Assembly: GCF_001468125.1 (NCBI RefSeq) | Contig: NZ_LNYT01000020.1 | Coordinates: 147,102-211,101 of the forward strand | DNA: 64,000 nt | Reading direction: 5' to 3' | Source: Legionella rubrilucens | Lineage (GTDB): Bacteria > Pseudomonadota > Gammaproteobacteria > Legionellales > Legionellaceae | Shown here: piece by piece, positions 20,490 through 28,800 of the stretch | Layout of the letters: every line of letters starts with the position of its first letter | Numbering within the stretch: position 1 is the first letter of the stretch | The notes under the pieces: model-generated | Databases searched by the model: none | What the model was told of the DNA's origin: nothing | The model's input: only the letters and a program-made list of their open reading frames with translations | Translations under genes and position numbers: made by a program

Positions 20490-21908
20490 ATGAGCACTAA
20501 AAAGCATGCCTTAACTATTTTTAGTCTGACAATGATCACTGTCGGATCGGTCGACAGTATCCGAAATCTGCCTGCCACGGCCTTGTTCGGCAGTCAGCTG
20601 ATCGCCTTTTTTATGCTCGGCGCCGTGTTTTTTTTAATTCCTACGGCGTTGGTTTCTGCTGAACTCGCTTCCGGGTGGGCTAAGCAGGGTGGTATTTATG
20701 TCTGGGTTAAGGAAGCGTTTGGCAAGCGCACCGGCTTTTTAGCCATCTGGCTCCAGTGGATTGAGAATGTCATCTGGTATCCTACGATTCTCTCATTTGT
20801 CGCCGGCACTGTCGGTTACCTCATCAATCCGACCCTGGCCGGTAACCCTTATTTTCTCTGGACGGTGATTGTCAGCTCCTTCTGGGGCGCGACCCTGGTC
20901 AACCTGCGCGGCATGAGCTCCTCCGCTCTGTTTAGCAATATCTGTGCGCTCTCAGGATTACTGTTGCCCATGTCCTTGATTATAGGTCTGGGTGCCGCGT
21001 GGATAGTGGGCGGCAACCCCCTGCAGATTCATTTTGATGCACAGAGTATTTCACCTCACCTGCACGATAAAGGCATGTGGGTTTCGCTTACGGCTATTAT
21101 GATGTCCTTTTGCGGCATTGAAATCGCCACCGTTCATGCCAATGATGTCGAAAACCCGCAGCATGCGTTTCCTCGGGCCTTGATTTATTCCGTGGTGATT
21201 ATTCTCAGCACCTTGATTTTAGGCTCTTTAGCCATTGCGGTGGTTTTGCCGCATAACGAAATTAATCTGGTGGCCGGGATTATGCAGGCCTTCGATGCCT
21301 TTTTCTCGCGCTACCATTTGTCCTGGATGATGCCTGTGGTCGCCATCATGCTGGTCATGGGTGGATTAGGTGGCGTCAGCAACTGGATTATTGCCCCGAC
21401 CAAAGGCTTGTTGGTTGCGGCAGAAGAGGGTAACCTGCCTCCCAGTTTCCAGCGCACTAACCGCCATGGCGCACCGGTGTTGATGCTGGTAACCCAGGCG
21501 GTGATCGTCACGTTGTTATCGACTCTGTTTTTATTCATGCCAAGCGTTAATGGATCGTATTGGTTGTTAACTGCGCTTGCGGCGCAATTGTACATGCTGA
21601 TGTACCTGTTGATGTTTATCGCGGCCATTAAACTGCGTGTCAGCGCTCCTCACCATCCCCGTGCTTTCCGTATTCCTGGCGGCTTAAGCGGCATGCTGTT
21701 GATTGCCGGCATCGGAATGGTGGGTACATTAACCACCCTGGTGGTGAGTTTCATGCCGCCTGTCGATATCAATGTCGGCAGTGTCGCCCGTTATGAGGCG
21801 ACGCTCGTGTTTGGCTTGTTGCTCATGTGCGCTCCGCCGTTTGTCAGCTCCTGGATGCAGGCCCGTCGTGCGCCGGAAGCCGTCGCCCTGGACAGTACCC
21901 CGGCTTAG
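20490..21908 (+). CDS. APC superfamily amino acid permease (GadC-like)
   Basis: Inner-membrane amino acid transporter of 472 residues with 12 predicted helices. The N-terminal helix MITVGSVDSIRNLPATALFG resembles the substrate-binding first helix of the glutamate:GABA antiporter group, and WLQWIENVIWYPTILSFVAG, IMMSFCGIEIATVHANDVEN and GGLGGVSNWIIAPTKGLLVA are typical family blocks. The start ATG has AGAAGGATTGGA upstream. The substrate is unknown. Legionella use amino acids as carbon source and have many such permeases. The PriC-like gene follows 17 bases later and could be in the same transcript. Confidence 0.88.
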   Translation: MSTKKHALTIFSLTMITVGSVDSIRNLPATALFGSQLIAFFMLGAVFFLIPTALVSAELASGWAKQGGIYVWVKEAFGKRTGFLAIWLQWIENVIWYPTILSFVAGTVGYLINPTLAGNPYFLWTVIVSSFWGATLVNLRGMSSSALFSNICALSGLLLPMSLIIGLGAAWIVGGNPLQIHFDAQSISPHLHDKGMWVSLTAIMMSFCGIEIATVHANDVENPQHAFPRALIYSVVIILSTLILGSLAIAVVLPHNEINLVAGIMQAFDAFFSRYHLSWMMPVVAIMLVMGGLGGVSNWIIAPTKGLLVAAEEGNLPPSFQRTNRHGAPVLMLVTQAVIVTLLSTLFLFMPSVNGSYWLLTALAAQLYMLMYLLMFIAAIKLRVSAPHHPRAFRIPGGLSGMLLIAGIGMVGTLTTLVVSFMPPVDINVGSVARYEATLVFGLLLMCAPPFVSSWMQARRAPEAVALDSTPA

Positions 21909-21925
21909 TCGTCGACGTGATTTAA

Positions 21926-22444
21926 ATGACCAGCACTGTTCAGGGGTTGTTAAACGAATTAAACGCCCGTCTTCCCGAGTTGGAATGGAAGCTGGCCAAT
22001 CTGCATGCTTTTAATCCTTTGAGTTTACCCAAGGGATTATTTCAAACAGTCAATGCCCCCTTAGCGAGTGCATTCATTGCGGAAGTTAAACACGACATTG
22101 ATCGGTTGGCCGAGCGCGATGATTTGCAAAGTGCCCGTTTTGTGGCCGAACGTATCAAACAAAAAATCAATGTATTAGTCAATCTGTGTCAGCTCAACGA
22201 AAAGCCGAGGGCACCCATTGAAAAGCCGGGCTACAGCCTGCCACGGATAATGACCCGTCAACAGTGGCTGCAATCGCTCGAAAATGACCTGGAGGCTCTT
22301 GGTCATCAGCAGCAGGCCCTGCTTAACCGGTATCAAAAAAACCTCAATGCCGAAGCGCAACTTAGCCTGCAGGCCGAATTGGGGGAACTTGAAAAACGCA
22401 TGACCTTGTTGCGCGAAACCTATCAAAAAGCCATCACCGCCTGA
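21926..22444 (+). CDS. PriC-like protein (primosomal replication protein N'' family)
   Basis: 172 residues, helical and coiled-coil rich. The pattern of an FNPLSLPKGLFQT segment, a middle region with repeated heptads (SARFVAERIKQKINVLVNL) and a C-terminal helix pair with LGELEKRMTLLRETYQKAI resembles PriC, which helps reload DnaB helicase at stalled replication forks. Similarity is by motif spacing, so the name is tentative. No strong ribosome binding site precedes the ATG. It follows the permease by 17 bases; the neighbours give no hint of function. Confidence 0.5.
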   Translation: MTSTVQGLLNELNARLPELEWKLANLHAFNPLSLPKGLFQTVNAPLASAFIAEVKHDIDRLAERDDLQSARFVAERIKQKINVLVNLCQLNEKPRAPIEKPGYSLPRIMTRQQWLQSLENDLEALGHQQQALLNRYQKNLNAEAQLSLQAELGELEKRMTLLRETYQKAITA

Positions 22445-22454
22445 TATGGGTTGT

Positions 22455-22476
22455 TTTTACACAGTAGTGTGTAAAA
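22455..22476. promoter_or_regulatory. Perfect palindrome TTTTACAC-6-GTGTAAAA
   Basis: 8-bp arms at 22455-22462 and 22469-22476 with spacer AGTAGT. It stands between the PriC-like gene and the next small gene, overlapping weak -35/-10-like sequences (TTGTTT at 22451, AATAAT at 22475), so it is a better operator candidate than terminator. It shares half-sites with 20385-20411. Confidence 0.45.
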
Positions 22477-22557
22477 TAATGCGCATTTTCTTTTCATTTA
22501 AGCCTCAATTAAGTTTTGGACGCTAGGATAACCTGAAATGAATTCAGGATTTTTTCC

Positions 22558-22983
22558 ATGTTTTTTACGGCAGCCAATCGACTTCATCCTCAGGCCCAAC
22601 AGGCGATTACCCATGTATTACAAAAAATAGACGAGCATAGCTGGCTTCTTAAAGACGTCTTGCCCGCAAAGGAGGCAGAGATCAAAATCCAGGCCTTGAG
22701 CTTATTAAAACAAGCCTTCAAGCGGCTTGAGCGTCAGGAGGTCTGTATTGCCGATGTCATTCATCGATGGGCGGCATCGTTGCGATTCATCACGCTCCCG
22801 GGCACGGCCTCGCAGCCTGCCGCCTCCCGGCATCGCCATTTATTTCATCAGACGGATGACCCTGCCGGGACGATGGCCTTTGTCAAAACCCTGATGAGCG
22901 ATTACGGTCATGTCCTATTGAAAAGCCCCTCGCCAACCGTGCCCGGCGCGAGGAATGATGCCATGCCGGGGTATGACATTTAA
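22558..22983 (+). CDS. Hypothetical protein
   Basis: 141 residues, not recognised. There is no signal peptide or membrane helix. The first 75 residues are predicted helical (QQAITHVLQKIDEHSWLL, LLKQAFKRLERQEVCIADVI), and the C-terminal half is rich in Pro, His and Ser and probably disordered. The ATG at 22558 has AGGA 9 bases upstream; an ATG at 22538 is out of frame. The gene stands alone after the palindrome at 22455 and before the flavin oxidase. A small effector or regulatory protein is possible, but nothing in the sequence decides it. Confidence 0.6.
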   Translation: MFFTAANRLHPQAQQAITHVLQKIDEHSWLLKDVLPAKEAEIKIQALSLLKQAFKRLERQEVCIADVIHRWAASLRFITLPGTASQPAASRHRHLFHQTDDPAGTMAFVKTLMSDYGHVLLKSPSPTVPGARNDAMPGYDI

Positions 22984-23027
22984 CCTGTTTTGACATAAGA
23001 TACTGAATTTACAAAAAAAGAATCAGT

Positions 23028-24455
23028 ATGACGGGATTTCGAAGCCGTTTCGCCTTCCTTGGCCTGCTCGTTTTAAGCCCGGTGTGGGCCTTGTCCATTA
23101 ATGACAACGGTCATATCAGTCCGACTGAGGTCAGAGAAATCATTCAGGTGAAGTCTGAAGCAGACATTGCCGCGGCGTTGCAAAAAGCCAATGCACAGCA
23201 TCTGCCTGTGGGAATTATGGGGGTTCAACACAGCCAGGGCGGTCAGTCCATCGCGCCAGAGGGTATTCAACTGAACATGCTGCCTTTTCATCAGGTTTTG
23301 AAACTCAATGCGGCAAAAAAGCAGGTGACGGTGCAAAGCGGCATCACCTGGGGTAAGTTGCAGGAGGCCATCAATCCGTACCAATTAGCCATTACCGCCA
23401 TGCAGTCACCGAATATCTTCACGGTGGGCGGTTCCCTAAGCGTCAACGCCCATGGCGATGATTTCCGCATGGGGGCTGTGGGGAACAGTATTGTGAGCTT
23501 TTCTCTCAGACTGGCCGATGGGCGGCGCTTGCGGGTTTCGCCGGAGCATTATCCGGATTTGTGGCGTGCGGTCAGGGGCGGCTATGGGGTATTGGGGGTT
23601 GTGACGGACGTTACGCTGCAATTAACGGACAATACGCTGTTAATCAGTCACTACGATGAAACGTCGACACGCACATTCCCGGATTATTTTCGTCATACCA
23701 TTTTAAACGACCGTCGGGTGGTCCTGTTTTATGCCCATATGAACATCGTGCCCGATGCGTCATTTCTTAACGACATGTATGTCATTACCTACACCGACAC
23801 AGGCCAATTGCCTGCTCAGGTGGTGAAACTTGAAAATCCGGAGCGCTGGAATGCGGTGCTGACACCCTTGTTTAATGTTTCGCGCAACAGTTTTTATGGC
23901 AAACGCTGGCGCTGGAAAATGGAAAAACGTCTGTTTAAAAAACGATACAGGGATAAAACGGTTACCCGCAACAATGCCATGGAGAAGCCTGTGCGTTTTG
24001 CCACCGTTTACAAATCCGGTACGGCGGATTGGTTGCAGGAATATTTTATTCCCGTGGAGCAATTTCCGTCATTTATCGATCGATTGCGCAGGTTAACCCT
24101 AAGCGCCTCGATTGATTTATTGAATGTGACAGTGCGTTATGTGCCAGCTGAGCCGGATTTGCTGTTATCGCAAGTCAGAAAAGACAGCCTTTCCGTCGTG
24201 CTTTACTTTAATCAGACCTTGTCAGCCGCGGCGACAGAAAGGACAAGGCAATGGACAGAAAAAGTAATCGATGCCGCACTGGCGTCAGGAGGTTCTTATT
24301 ACCTCACGTATCAGAATTTCGCCAGTCAATCCCAGTTTGAACAAGCCTATCCCCGCTTTGCAGAGCTTAAGGCACTGAAACGCCAGTATGACAAAAACAA
24401 CCGATTTAGTAATAAATTTTATCAAAAATATTACAACCTGATTATTAATTCTTAA
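23028..24455 (+). CDS. Secreted FAD-binding oxidase (PCMH/VAO family)
   Basis: 475 residues with a signal peptide (FAFLGLLVLSPVWA, cleavage near residue 22). The FAD-binding PCMH domain spans about 35-205: LPVGIMGVQHSQGGQS carries the histidine that often binds FAD covalently, followed by VQSGITWGKL, SPNIFTVGGSLSVNAHGDD and AVRGGYGVLGVVTDVTLQL. The C-terminal half resembles sugar-lactone oxidase or DprE1-like substrate domains. It probably oxidises a sugar or alcohol outside the cytoplasm with oxygen as acceptor; the substrate is not known. An ATGACA / TAAGAT promoter pair with 17-base spacing lies just upstream. Confidence 0.82.
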   Translation: MTGFRSRFAFLGLLVLSPVWALSINDNGHISPTEVREIIQVKSEADIAAALQKANAQHLPVGIMGVQHSQGGQSIAPEGIQLNMLPFHQVLKLNAAKKQVTVQSGITWGKLQEAINPYQLAITAMQSPNIFTVGGSLSVNAHGDDFRMGAVGNSIVSFSLRLADGRRLRVSPEHYPDLWRAVRGGYGVLGVVTDVTLQLTDNTLLISHYDETSTRTFPDYFRHTILNDRRVVLFYAHMNIVPDASFLNDMYVITYTDTGQLPAQVVKLENPERWNAVLTPLFNVSRNSFYGKRWRWKMEKRLFKKRYRDKTVTRNNAMEKPVRFATVYKSGTADWLQEYFIPVEQFPSFIDRLRRLTLSASIDLLNVTVRYVPAEPDLLLSQVRKDSLSVVLYFNQTLSAAATERTRQWTEKVIDAALASGGSYYLTYQNFASQSQFEQAYPRFAELKALKRQYDKNNRFSNKFYQKYYNLIINS

Positions 24456-24459
24456 TATC
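24451..24459 (+). promoter_or_regulatory. Possible PmrA-type site
   Basis: CTTAATATC matches the Legionella PmrA consensus as I recall it (cTTAATatT) at 8 of 9 positions, and a TAAACT -10-like box follows about 25 bases later, before the gene at 24513. It overlaps the stop codon of the preceding gene. AT-rich DNA produces such matches by chance. Confidence 0.25.
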
Positions 24460-24512
24460 AGGTTAATTAATAGTGATTAAACTAGCAGGCTCTTATTGAT
24501 GAAGAGTGTGTT

Positions 24513-25292
24513 ATGTCTAACGATTACCCTAAAGAAATTTATTATTACGGTCAACAATTCCTGCCCTCGGATTTTATTGCGTTAAAGCCAGAATTTGCAG
24601 CTGAAAGAAAAGCCATGCGTCTGTTGCAACGGCAAAATGAAGAGTGCAAATACATTGCTGAAGAGAATCAGATCGCTTATGCCATTGTTCCTGCCGAGGA
24701 GCATTTTATAGGACTGATGACAGGTGAGTCCTTAGACCAGGAGGAAATGAATGAGGAATTCAATTTCATCCTAACCTGTGAGGAAAAGCCGCAATTATTG
24801 GTTGATAAAAAACTGAATCACTCATTCCTGGCCAATGGTAAAAAAGTATTGGCTGCCGGTTCGCTGATCTTTAGCCAGGGGATACTGATTGGACTCACCA
24901 ACAACAGCGGTCATTATCGACCGACGGATGAGCAGATGTTGGCTGTCATTAAGGCATTGCATTCGGCCAGCGATTACCATTTAAGGTATTACCGAAGTTA
25001 CGTCAGCGATCCGGCGAAGACTTACGCTGTTCAAGAGCTTCTTGATTTGGATACTTTTGCTGAGGCCAGCCCCCTGGGAGACGAGGAAATTTTACTTGAG
25101 AGCGGCAAACGGCAAGTCATTTCCGGGTATGATAACGACTCTTCCCGAAGCCAGTCAGGGCGTCGTTTTGGACTTAATTTGGCCTGTGAATTGAATGAAG
25201 AATACCGGATAACCATTACCCGGCATTCCTTTTTCCAGGAAACCATCGCAGAAAATAATACCCCCCCATCCATGAATTACACTATGCAGTAA
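24513..25292 (+). CDS. Hypothetical protein with LTNxSGHYxP motif
   Basis: 259 residues, no signal peptide or membrane helix. The central part contains LIGLTNNSGHYRPTDEQMLA, a motif that recurs in several uncharacterised and effector-like proteins of Legionella and other pathogens, where a globular domain ends in G-x-S/T-N-x-S-G-H-Y-x-P. The N-terminus is acidic/hydrophilic, and the C-terminus (about 30 residues, ending TPPSMNYTMQ) is polar, as expected for a translocation tail. ATG 24513 is preceded by GAAGAGTGTGTT. A PmrA-like site upstream would fit effector regulation. Function is unknown. Confidence 0.7.
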   Translation: MSNDYPKEIYYYGQQFLPSDFIALKPEFAAERKAMRLLQRQNEECKYIAEENQIAYAIVPAEEHFIGLMTGESLDQEEMNEEFNFILTCEEKPQLLVDKKLNHSFLANGKKVLAAGSLIFSQGILIGLTNNSGHYRPTDEQMLAVIKALHSASDYHLRYYRSYVSDPAKTYAVQELLDLDTFAEASPLGDEEILLESGKRQVISGYDNDSSRSQSGRRFGLNLACELNEEYRITITRHSFFQETIAENNTPPSMNYTMQ

Positions 25293-25310
25293 AACAAGGG
25301 TGTCAGGACG

Positions 25311-26003
25311 TCACCCGGTTACACTGCCGTAACAGGCTTGAGGTTTGCCGCTGATGAACGCCCAATAACGATCCCCGTAAGACCAATGCCAATACTCTGT
25401 CGGGTAATTGACAAAACCCGCCAATAGCAGTGCATGACTCATCACGCGACGATGGTGGGCCGCTTCAGGGGAAACCCGGGTAGAGTTTGTGGGCGAAAGC
25501 TCGACATGGGTATCGGACATCCAGTCTTTGGGATGTATGCCCATGTCCACGGGTTGTCCTTCTTTATCCACCAGGTAAACATCAATGGCAGCACCGGTGG
25601 TATGAGGGGGGATGTTGGGGCTGCCATCCAGATTCAGCACCGGGGAGATAAGCTTGGTTGTTTCGTTAAACAGCTGTTCCGGCGACCAGTGGGGATGTAA
25701 TTGCTGCAATTCGGCATACCGTTCATCAAACAGTTTCTTTTGTAATGACAGACTGCGAAACCCCTCATACAGGCAGAATCGCAGACTTGCAGGCAGCAAT
25801 TGCTGCGCGGCCAGCAACCGCTGATACACCTCATTGCGCATTTTAGTGTAATCCGTGTTATCGGGAATTTCAGGGGAGGGGCCGATGAAGAGCTCATCAC
25901 TGTGCTTAATGTCGATGAGCGGATCATGATTCTCAACGATGGGAATAGCCAATACTTCGGGCGCTGCAATTAAGGCCATCGGGGGTTGTGAAGAAACCAG
26001 CAT
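25311..26003 (-). CDS. D-alanyl-D-alanine dipeptidase, VanX/DdpX family
   Basis: Zinc peptidase of about 230 residues (M15D) that hydrolyses D-Ala-D-Ala. Signatures: YEGFRSLSLQKKLF (E..RS...Q), PPHTTGAAIDVYLVD (the His and Asp zinc ligands of SxHxxGxAxD, with Ser replaced by Pro) and EYWHWSYGDRYWA (catalytic Glu plus third His ligand). Start chosen at ATG 26003 because GGAG lies 7 bases upstream; the TTG at 26024 and ATG at 26009 place it too close or wrong. No signal peptide is visible, so it is likely cytoplasmic. It may recycle cell wall dipeptide as a nutrient. No van-type resistance genes are near. Confidence 0.88.
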   Translation of the reverse strand: MLVSSQPPMALIAAPEVLAIPIVENHDPLIDIKHSDELFIGPSPEIPDNTDYTKMRNEVYQRLLAAQQLLPASLRFCLYEGFRSLSLQKKLFDERYAELQQLHPHWSPEQLFNETTKLISPVLNLDGSPNIPPHTTGAAIDVYLVDKEGQPVDMGIHPKDWMSDTHVELSPTNSTRVSPEAAHHRRVMSHALLLAGFVNYPTEYWHWSYGDRYWAFISGKPQACYGSVTG

Positions 26004-26072
26004 TGTCATTCTCCATACAGTCAACTCAGGGAAGAGTATACAATTGTTGAAAAAAATTGTCAGACTGTTTCT

Positions 26073-26918
26073 TTATTCAGTCATCTCAGGCCAAACGGGT
26101 AACCCGCTGGCTCGCTGTAACCAGTTACTCTGTGGGTAGGGGTAACTGGCATCAATTGCATGCAAGGTATAGGCATGCCTTGATTTGGATGAAACATTGG
26201 CTTCGCTTTTATGCGGGACGTGACCATGCAGAAGAATAAGGCTGCCTTGCCTCACTTCAAGCGGTACGCAGTAGTCCTGGCGCCAGGGCGTTTTATCATA
26301 CTCTTCGAAATAAATGCGGTCGTTTTCTCTGATCATTTTTTGTTTCAGAGGTACCGTATGAGGACTTGGTATCACCTGCAGACAGCCATTTTCCAACGTC
26401 GCATCCTCAAGCGCGAACCAGAAACCCAGCACATCGCTTTGCTCGCTGTGCAGGTAAGTGGCATCCTGATGGCAATTGACTTCCGCGCCAATGGCCGGTT
26501 GTTTAAAGAGGTACATGGATTGCAACAGGCAGGGCGTTTTAAAACCCAGTTGCCGGCAGATGGAGTGGATACGCGAGTCATGGGAATAGTGCCTGAAAAC
26601 CGGATCAAGCTCATGCAGGGCATGCCCAACTTTGTTTAAAGAATGCTCAATGGGATGTGTCAGGGTGCCGTCGGCATGAAAGGCATCAGGCTCAAAGAAA
26701 AAGTGAATTTTATCGCCGGACTCAAGAAAATAGTCAGATGCCGCATGTTCATTGGTTCGAGTCGAAAAGACCGCAGCCGGGATGAGGTCTTTGTTTTCTG
26801 CAATCAGGTGGTTCATGCGCCGCATGAGCTGGTCACAGGTTTCCTTGCTGAAAAAGTCTTCGATGACCAGATAACCCTGGGTAAGAAAGTCATCAATCTG
26901 TACTGGCGATAAGTCCAT
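26073..26918 (-). CDS. Phytanoyl-CoA dioxygenase (PhyH) family protein
   Basis: Fe(II)/2-oxoglutarate-dependent oxygenase of 281 residues. The iron ligands are visible as the HxD pair in NCHQDATYLH and the distal His in HGHVPHKSEAN, and the 2-oxoglutarate-binding arginine is probably in SSKSRHAYTLHAID. The N-terminus FLTQGYLVIEDFFSKETC is typical. It most resembles the PHYHD1-like branch, whose bacterial substrates are unknown. ATG 26918 has AAGGAAAGACC upstream. Its stop lies about 70 bases 5' of the dipeptidase start on the same strand, so the two may share a transcript. Confidence 0.88.
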   Translation of the reverse strand: MDLSPVQIDDFLTQGYLVIEDFFSKETCDQLMRRMNHLIAENKDLIPAAVFSTRTNEHAASDYFLESGDKIHFFFEPDAFHADGTLTHPIEHSLNKVGHALHELDPVFRHYSHDSRIHSICRQLGFKTPCLLQSMYLFKQPAIGAEVNCHQDATYLHSEQSDVLGFWFALEDATLENGCLQVIPSPHTVPLKQKMIRENDRIYFEEYDKTPWRQDYCVPLEVRQGSLILLHGHVPHKSEANVSSKSRHAYTLHAIDASYPYPQSNWLQRASGLPVWPEMTE

Positions 26919-27059
26919 GGTCTTTCCTTGATGTGATAGCGCTTACGGCGCAAGCATCATAGTGTGTTTGTGACCTTTAAGCAACCCGATGGCTGGAGGA
27001 TAACGCCTTGAACAATACCCCCGCTTTCATTATGCTCTAATTTTAACGAAAGGATTCTT

Positions 27060-27785
27060 ATGACCGCGTCCATGGCCACCATCATTCTTTATTCAATCAT
27101 GCCGGCCCTGTTGATGATTGTCGGAGGCGGGATAACCAGTTTTTATCAGCCCAGTCGTCAACTGACGAGTGCAACCCAGCATTTTGCTGCCGGTGTCGTC
27201 TTTGCGGCCGTGGCTAAAGAGTTATTACCGGAAATCAGTGCAGCCCATGCCCCTGTGGCATTGGCCGTGGGGTTTTCGTCAGGCGTCCTTGGCATGCTGC
27301 TGTTGAAATGGTTAACCGGCAGGCTTGAAGAACGCGAGGAAGGCCTTCCGGGGATGCCCTGGGGGTTAATTTATGCTGTGGGGATTGATTTATTACTGGA
27401 CGGTATTGTAATTGGCGTTGCCTTTTTAGCGGGGGCACAAGGCGGCGTGCTGGTGGCTGTCGCTTTAGCTATTGAAATCTTCTTCCTTGGTTTATCCACC
27501 ACGGCCACACTTGCATCACGCCGGATTCCTAAGGCAAAACGGGCAGTAATTACCCTGATTTTAGCCCTGTTAATCCCGACCGGGGCGATGCTTGGCGCAA
27601 GCCTGCTGGCTCGTTTGCCGCCGACAATGACCGATGGTGTACTGTCCTTTGGTGTGGCAGCCCTGCTTTATCTGGTGACGGAAGAATTATTAACCGAAGC
27701 GCATGAAGGTGTTGAGTCGCCGTGGGTTACGGCTTGTTTCTTTGCGGGGTTTTTAATCATTTTATTATTGGAAGGATTAAGTTAG
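27060..27785 (+). CDS. ZIP-like metal transporter family protein
   Basis: Inner-membrane protein of 241 residues with about eight helices. Helix 2 carries HFAAGVVFAAVAKELLPE, like the H..aG....ELLPE of bacterial ZIP transporters. Helix 4 reads YAVGIDLLLDGIVIGVAFLA and helix 5 AIEIFFLGLSTTATLA: the canonical HNxPEG and HExPH metal motifs are reduced to DxxxD and a single E. It therefore belongs to a divergent branch and may carry another divalent metal or none. ATG follows CGAAAGGATTCTT. The secreted thioredoxin-like gene starts about 20 bases downstream. Confidence 0.75.
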   Translation: MTASMATIILYSIMPALLMIVGGGITSFYQPSRQLTSATQHFAAGVVFAAVAKELLPEISAAHAPVALAVGFSSGVLGMLLLKWLTGRLEEREEGLPGMPWGLIYAVGIDLLLDGIVIGVAFLAGAQGGVLVAVALAIEIFFLGLSTTATLASRRIPKAKRAVITLILALLIPTGAMLGASLLARLPPTMTDGVLSFGVAALLYLVTEELLTEAHEGVESPWVTACFFAGFLIILLLEGLS

Positions 27786-27806
27786 CCTTTTAAAGGGATG
27801 CGATGC

Positions 27807-28199
27807 ATGAAGCGACTGTTTATCGGATTAATGGCGTGCAGCCTGTTAAGCCTGGGGTGGGCGTCAGAAGCAGCGCACCATTCTGCTGTGCAACCGGTGC
27901 ATTTTACCGCTTCACAATTTGAAAAAGCGAAACGCAGCAACCTACGATTTATTGTGGCTTTTCATAAAAAAGGGTGTGCACGCTGCAAAAAGCAGCAACA
28001 AATTTTAAATGAACTGGCTCTGTCGCCTGAATTTTTAGCCTTGCGGCTGTTGATCGTTGATTTTGATGATGCCGAACTCGTGAAGCAATTTGATGTCACC
28101 TTTCACGACACATTGATTGTTTACCGGGGACCGCTCGAACTGAGTCGCTCGCAGGGTTTGCTCAATGCAAGAGCCATTAAGAAGCAAATAGCGGGTTGA
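27807..28199 (+). CDS. Secreted thioredoxin-like protein with CxxC
   Basis: 130 residues. The signal peptide is MKRLFIGLMACSLLSLGWAS. The thioredoxin core reads LRFIVAFHKKGCARCKKQQQ (active-site Cys-Ala-Arg-Cys), then LRLLIVDFDDAELVKQFDVT and FHDTLIVYRG, where a proline is usual before the TLI strand. Start chosen at ATG 27807 because AAAGGG sits 9 bases upstream; the in-frame ATG at 27798 directly abuts that site. It follows the ZIP-like gene closely and is probably in the same operon. A periplasmic thiol oxidoreductase or metal-related role is an inference. Confidence 0.75.
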   Translation: MKRLFIGLMACSLLSLGWASEAAHHSAVQPVHFTASQFEKAKRSNLRFIVAFHKKGCARCKKQQQILNELALSPEFLALRLLIVDFDDAELVKQFDVTFHDTLIVYRGPLELSRSQGLLNARAIKKQIAG

Positions 28200-28293
28200 A
28201 TTGTTTAAGATTACTCCGAAACCACGAAGTAAAATTGCGCTTTTGTGCTTTTTGAACTGTAATAAAAATGGGATCATCAACTGGAGCAACGAA

Positions 28294-28770
28294 ATGCCAA
28301 TCAGTTATGCATGCCTTACCTCATTAAAAGCGATGTTGCAAAACTATAAGAAAACAGGCAGCAGCGATACCCATTACCAGGATTTGCTGGCGTTGTTACA
28401 TAAAACATGCCGCTCCTCACATAAATTAAAATCCTGCGCCGACAGCGACATTCTTCTGCTGTTGTGCAACTCGGCTTCCCATATCGAGGATGCACCGCAG
28501 TTTAAGAGCTGTGTCGAGGCGTTTCTTGTGGATTATCAGGCACGCACCAATGCGCTGGAATCGTTTGTGGATAACAAGGGTAGGCCAATTGCCAGCGACG
28601 AATTCTGGAAAGAAGAGAACCCTTGGCTGCCGCCGGAGATACCCAGCGCATTGACGCTTGAGCTTAAAGCGGTCATTGCCGAGCGGGAACGCCGGTTGAG
28701 AGGGGGTGGTGGAGGGGCATTTAAAAGCTTGAATGCCAATAAGACCGAAGTTGGTTTTAACATGAAATAA
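28294..28770 (+). CDS. Hypothetical protein
   Basis: 158 residues, not recognised. Start ATG 28294 is supported by GGAG 8 bases upstream; a longer reading from TTG 28201 has no ribosome site. It is soluble, with several cysteines and histidines in the first half (LHKTCRSSHKLKSCADSD) and a glycine run (RGGGGGAFKSL) near the C-terminus. The region PRPPEI-like ENPWLPPEIPSALTLELKAV suggests a helix after a loop. It stands just before the biotin carboxylase gene on the same strand, 30 bases away, but there is no sign of a functional link. Confidence 0.6.
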   Translation: MPISYACLTSLKAMLQNYKKTGSSDTHYQDLLALLHKTCRSSHKLKSCADSDILLLLCNSASHIEDAPQFKSCVEAFLVDYQARTNALESFVDNKGRPIASDEFWKEENPWLPPEIPSALTLELKAVIAERERRLRGGGGGAFKSLNANKTEVGFNMK

Positions 28771-28800
28771 AACTGCCATGTTTTAATTCAGGAAGAAACG

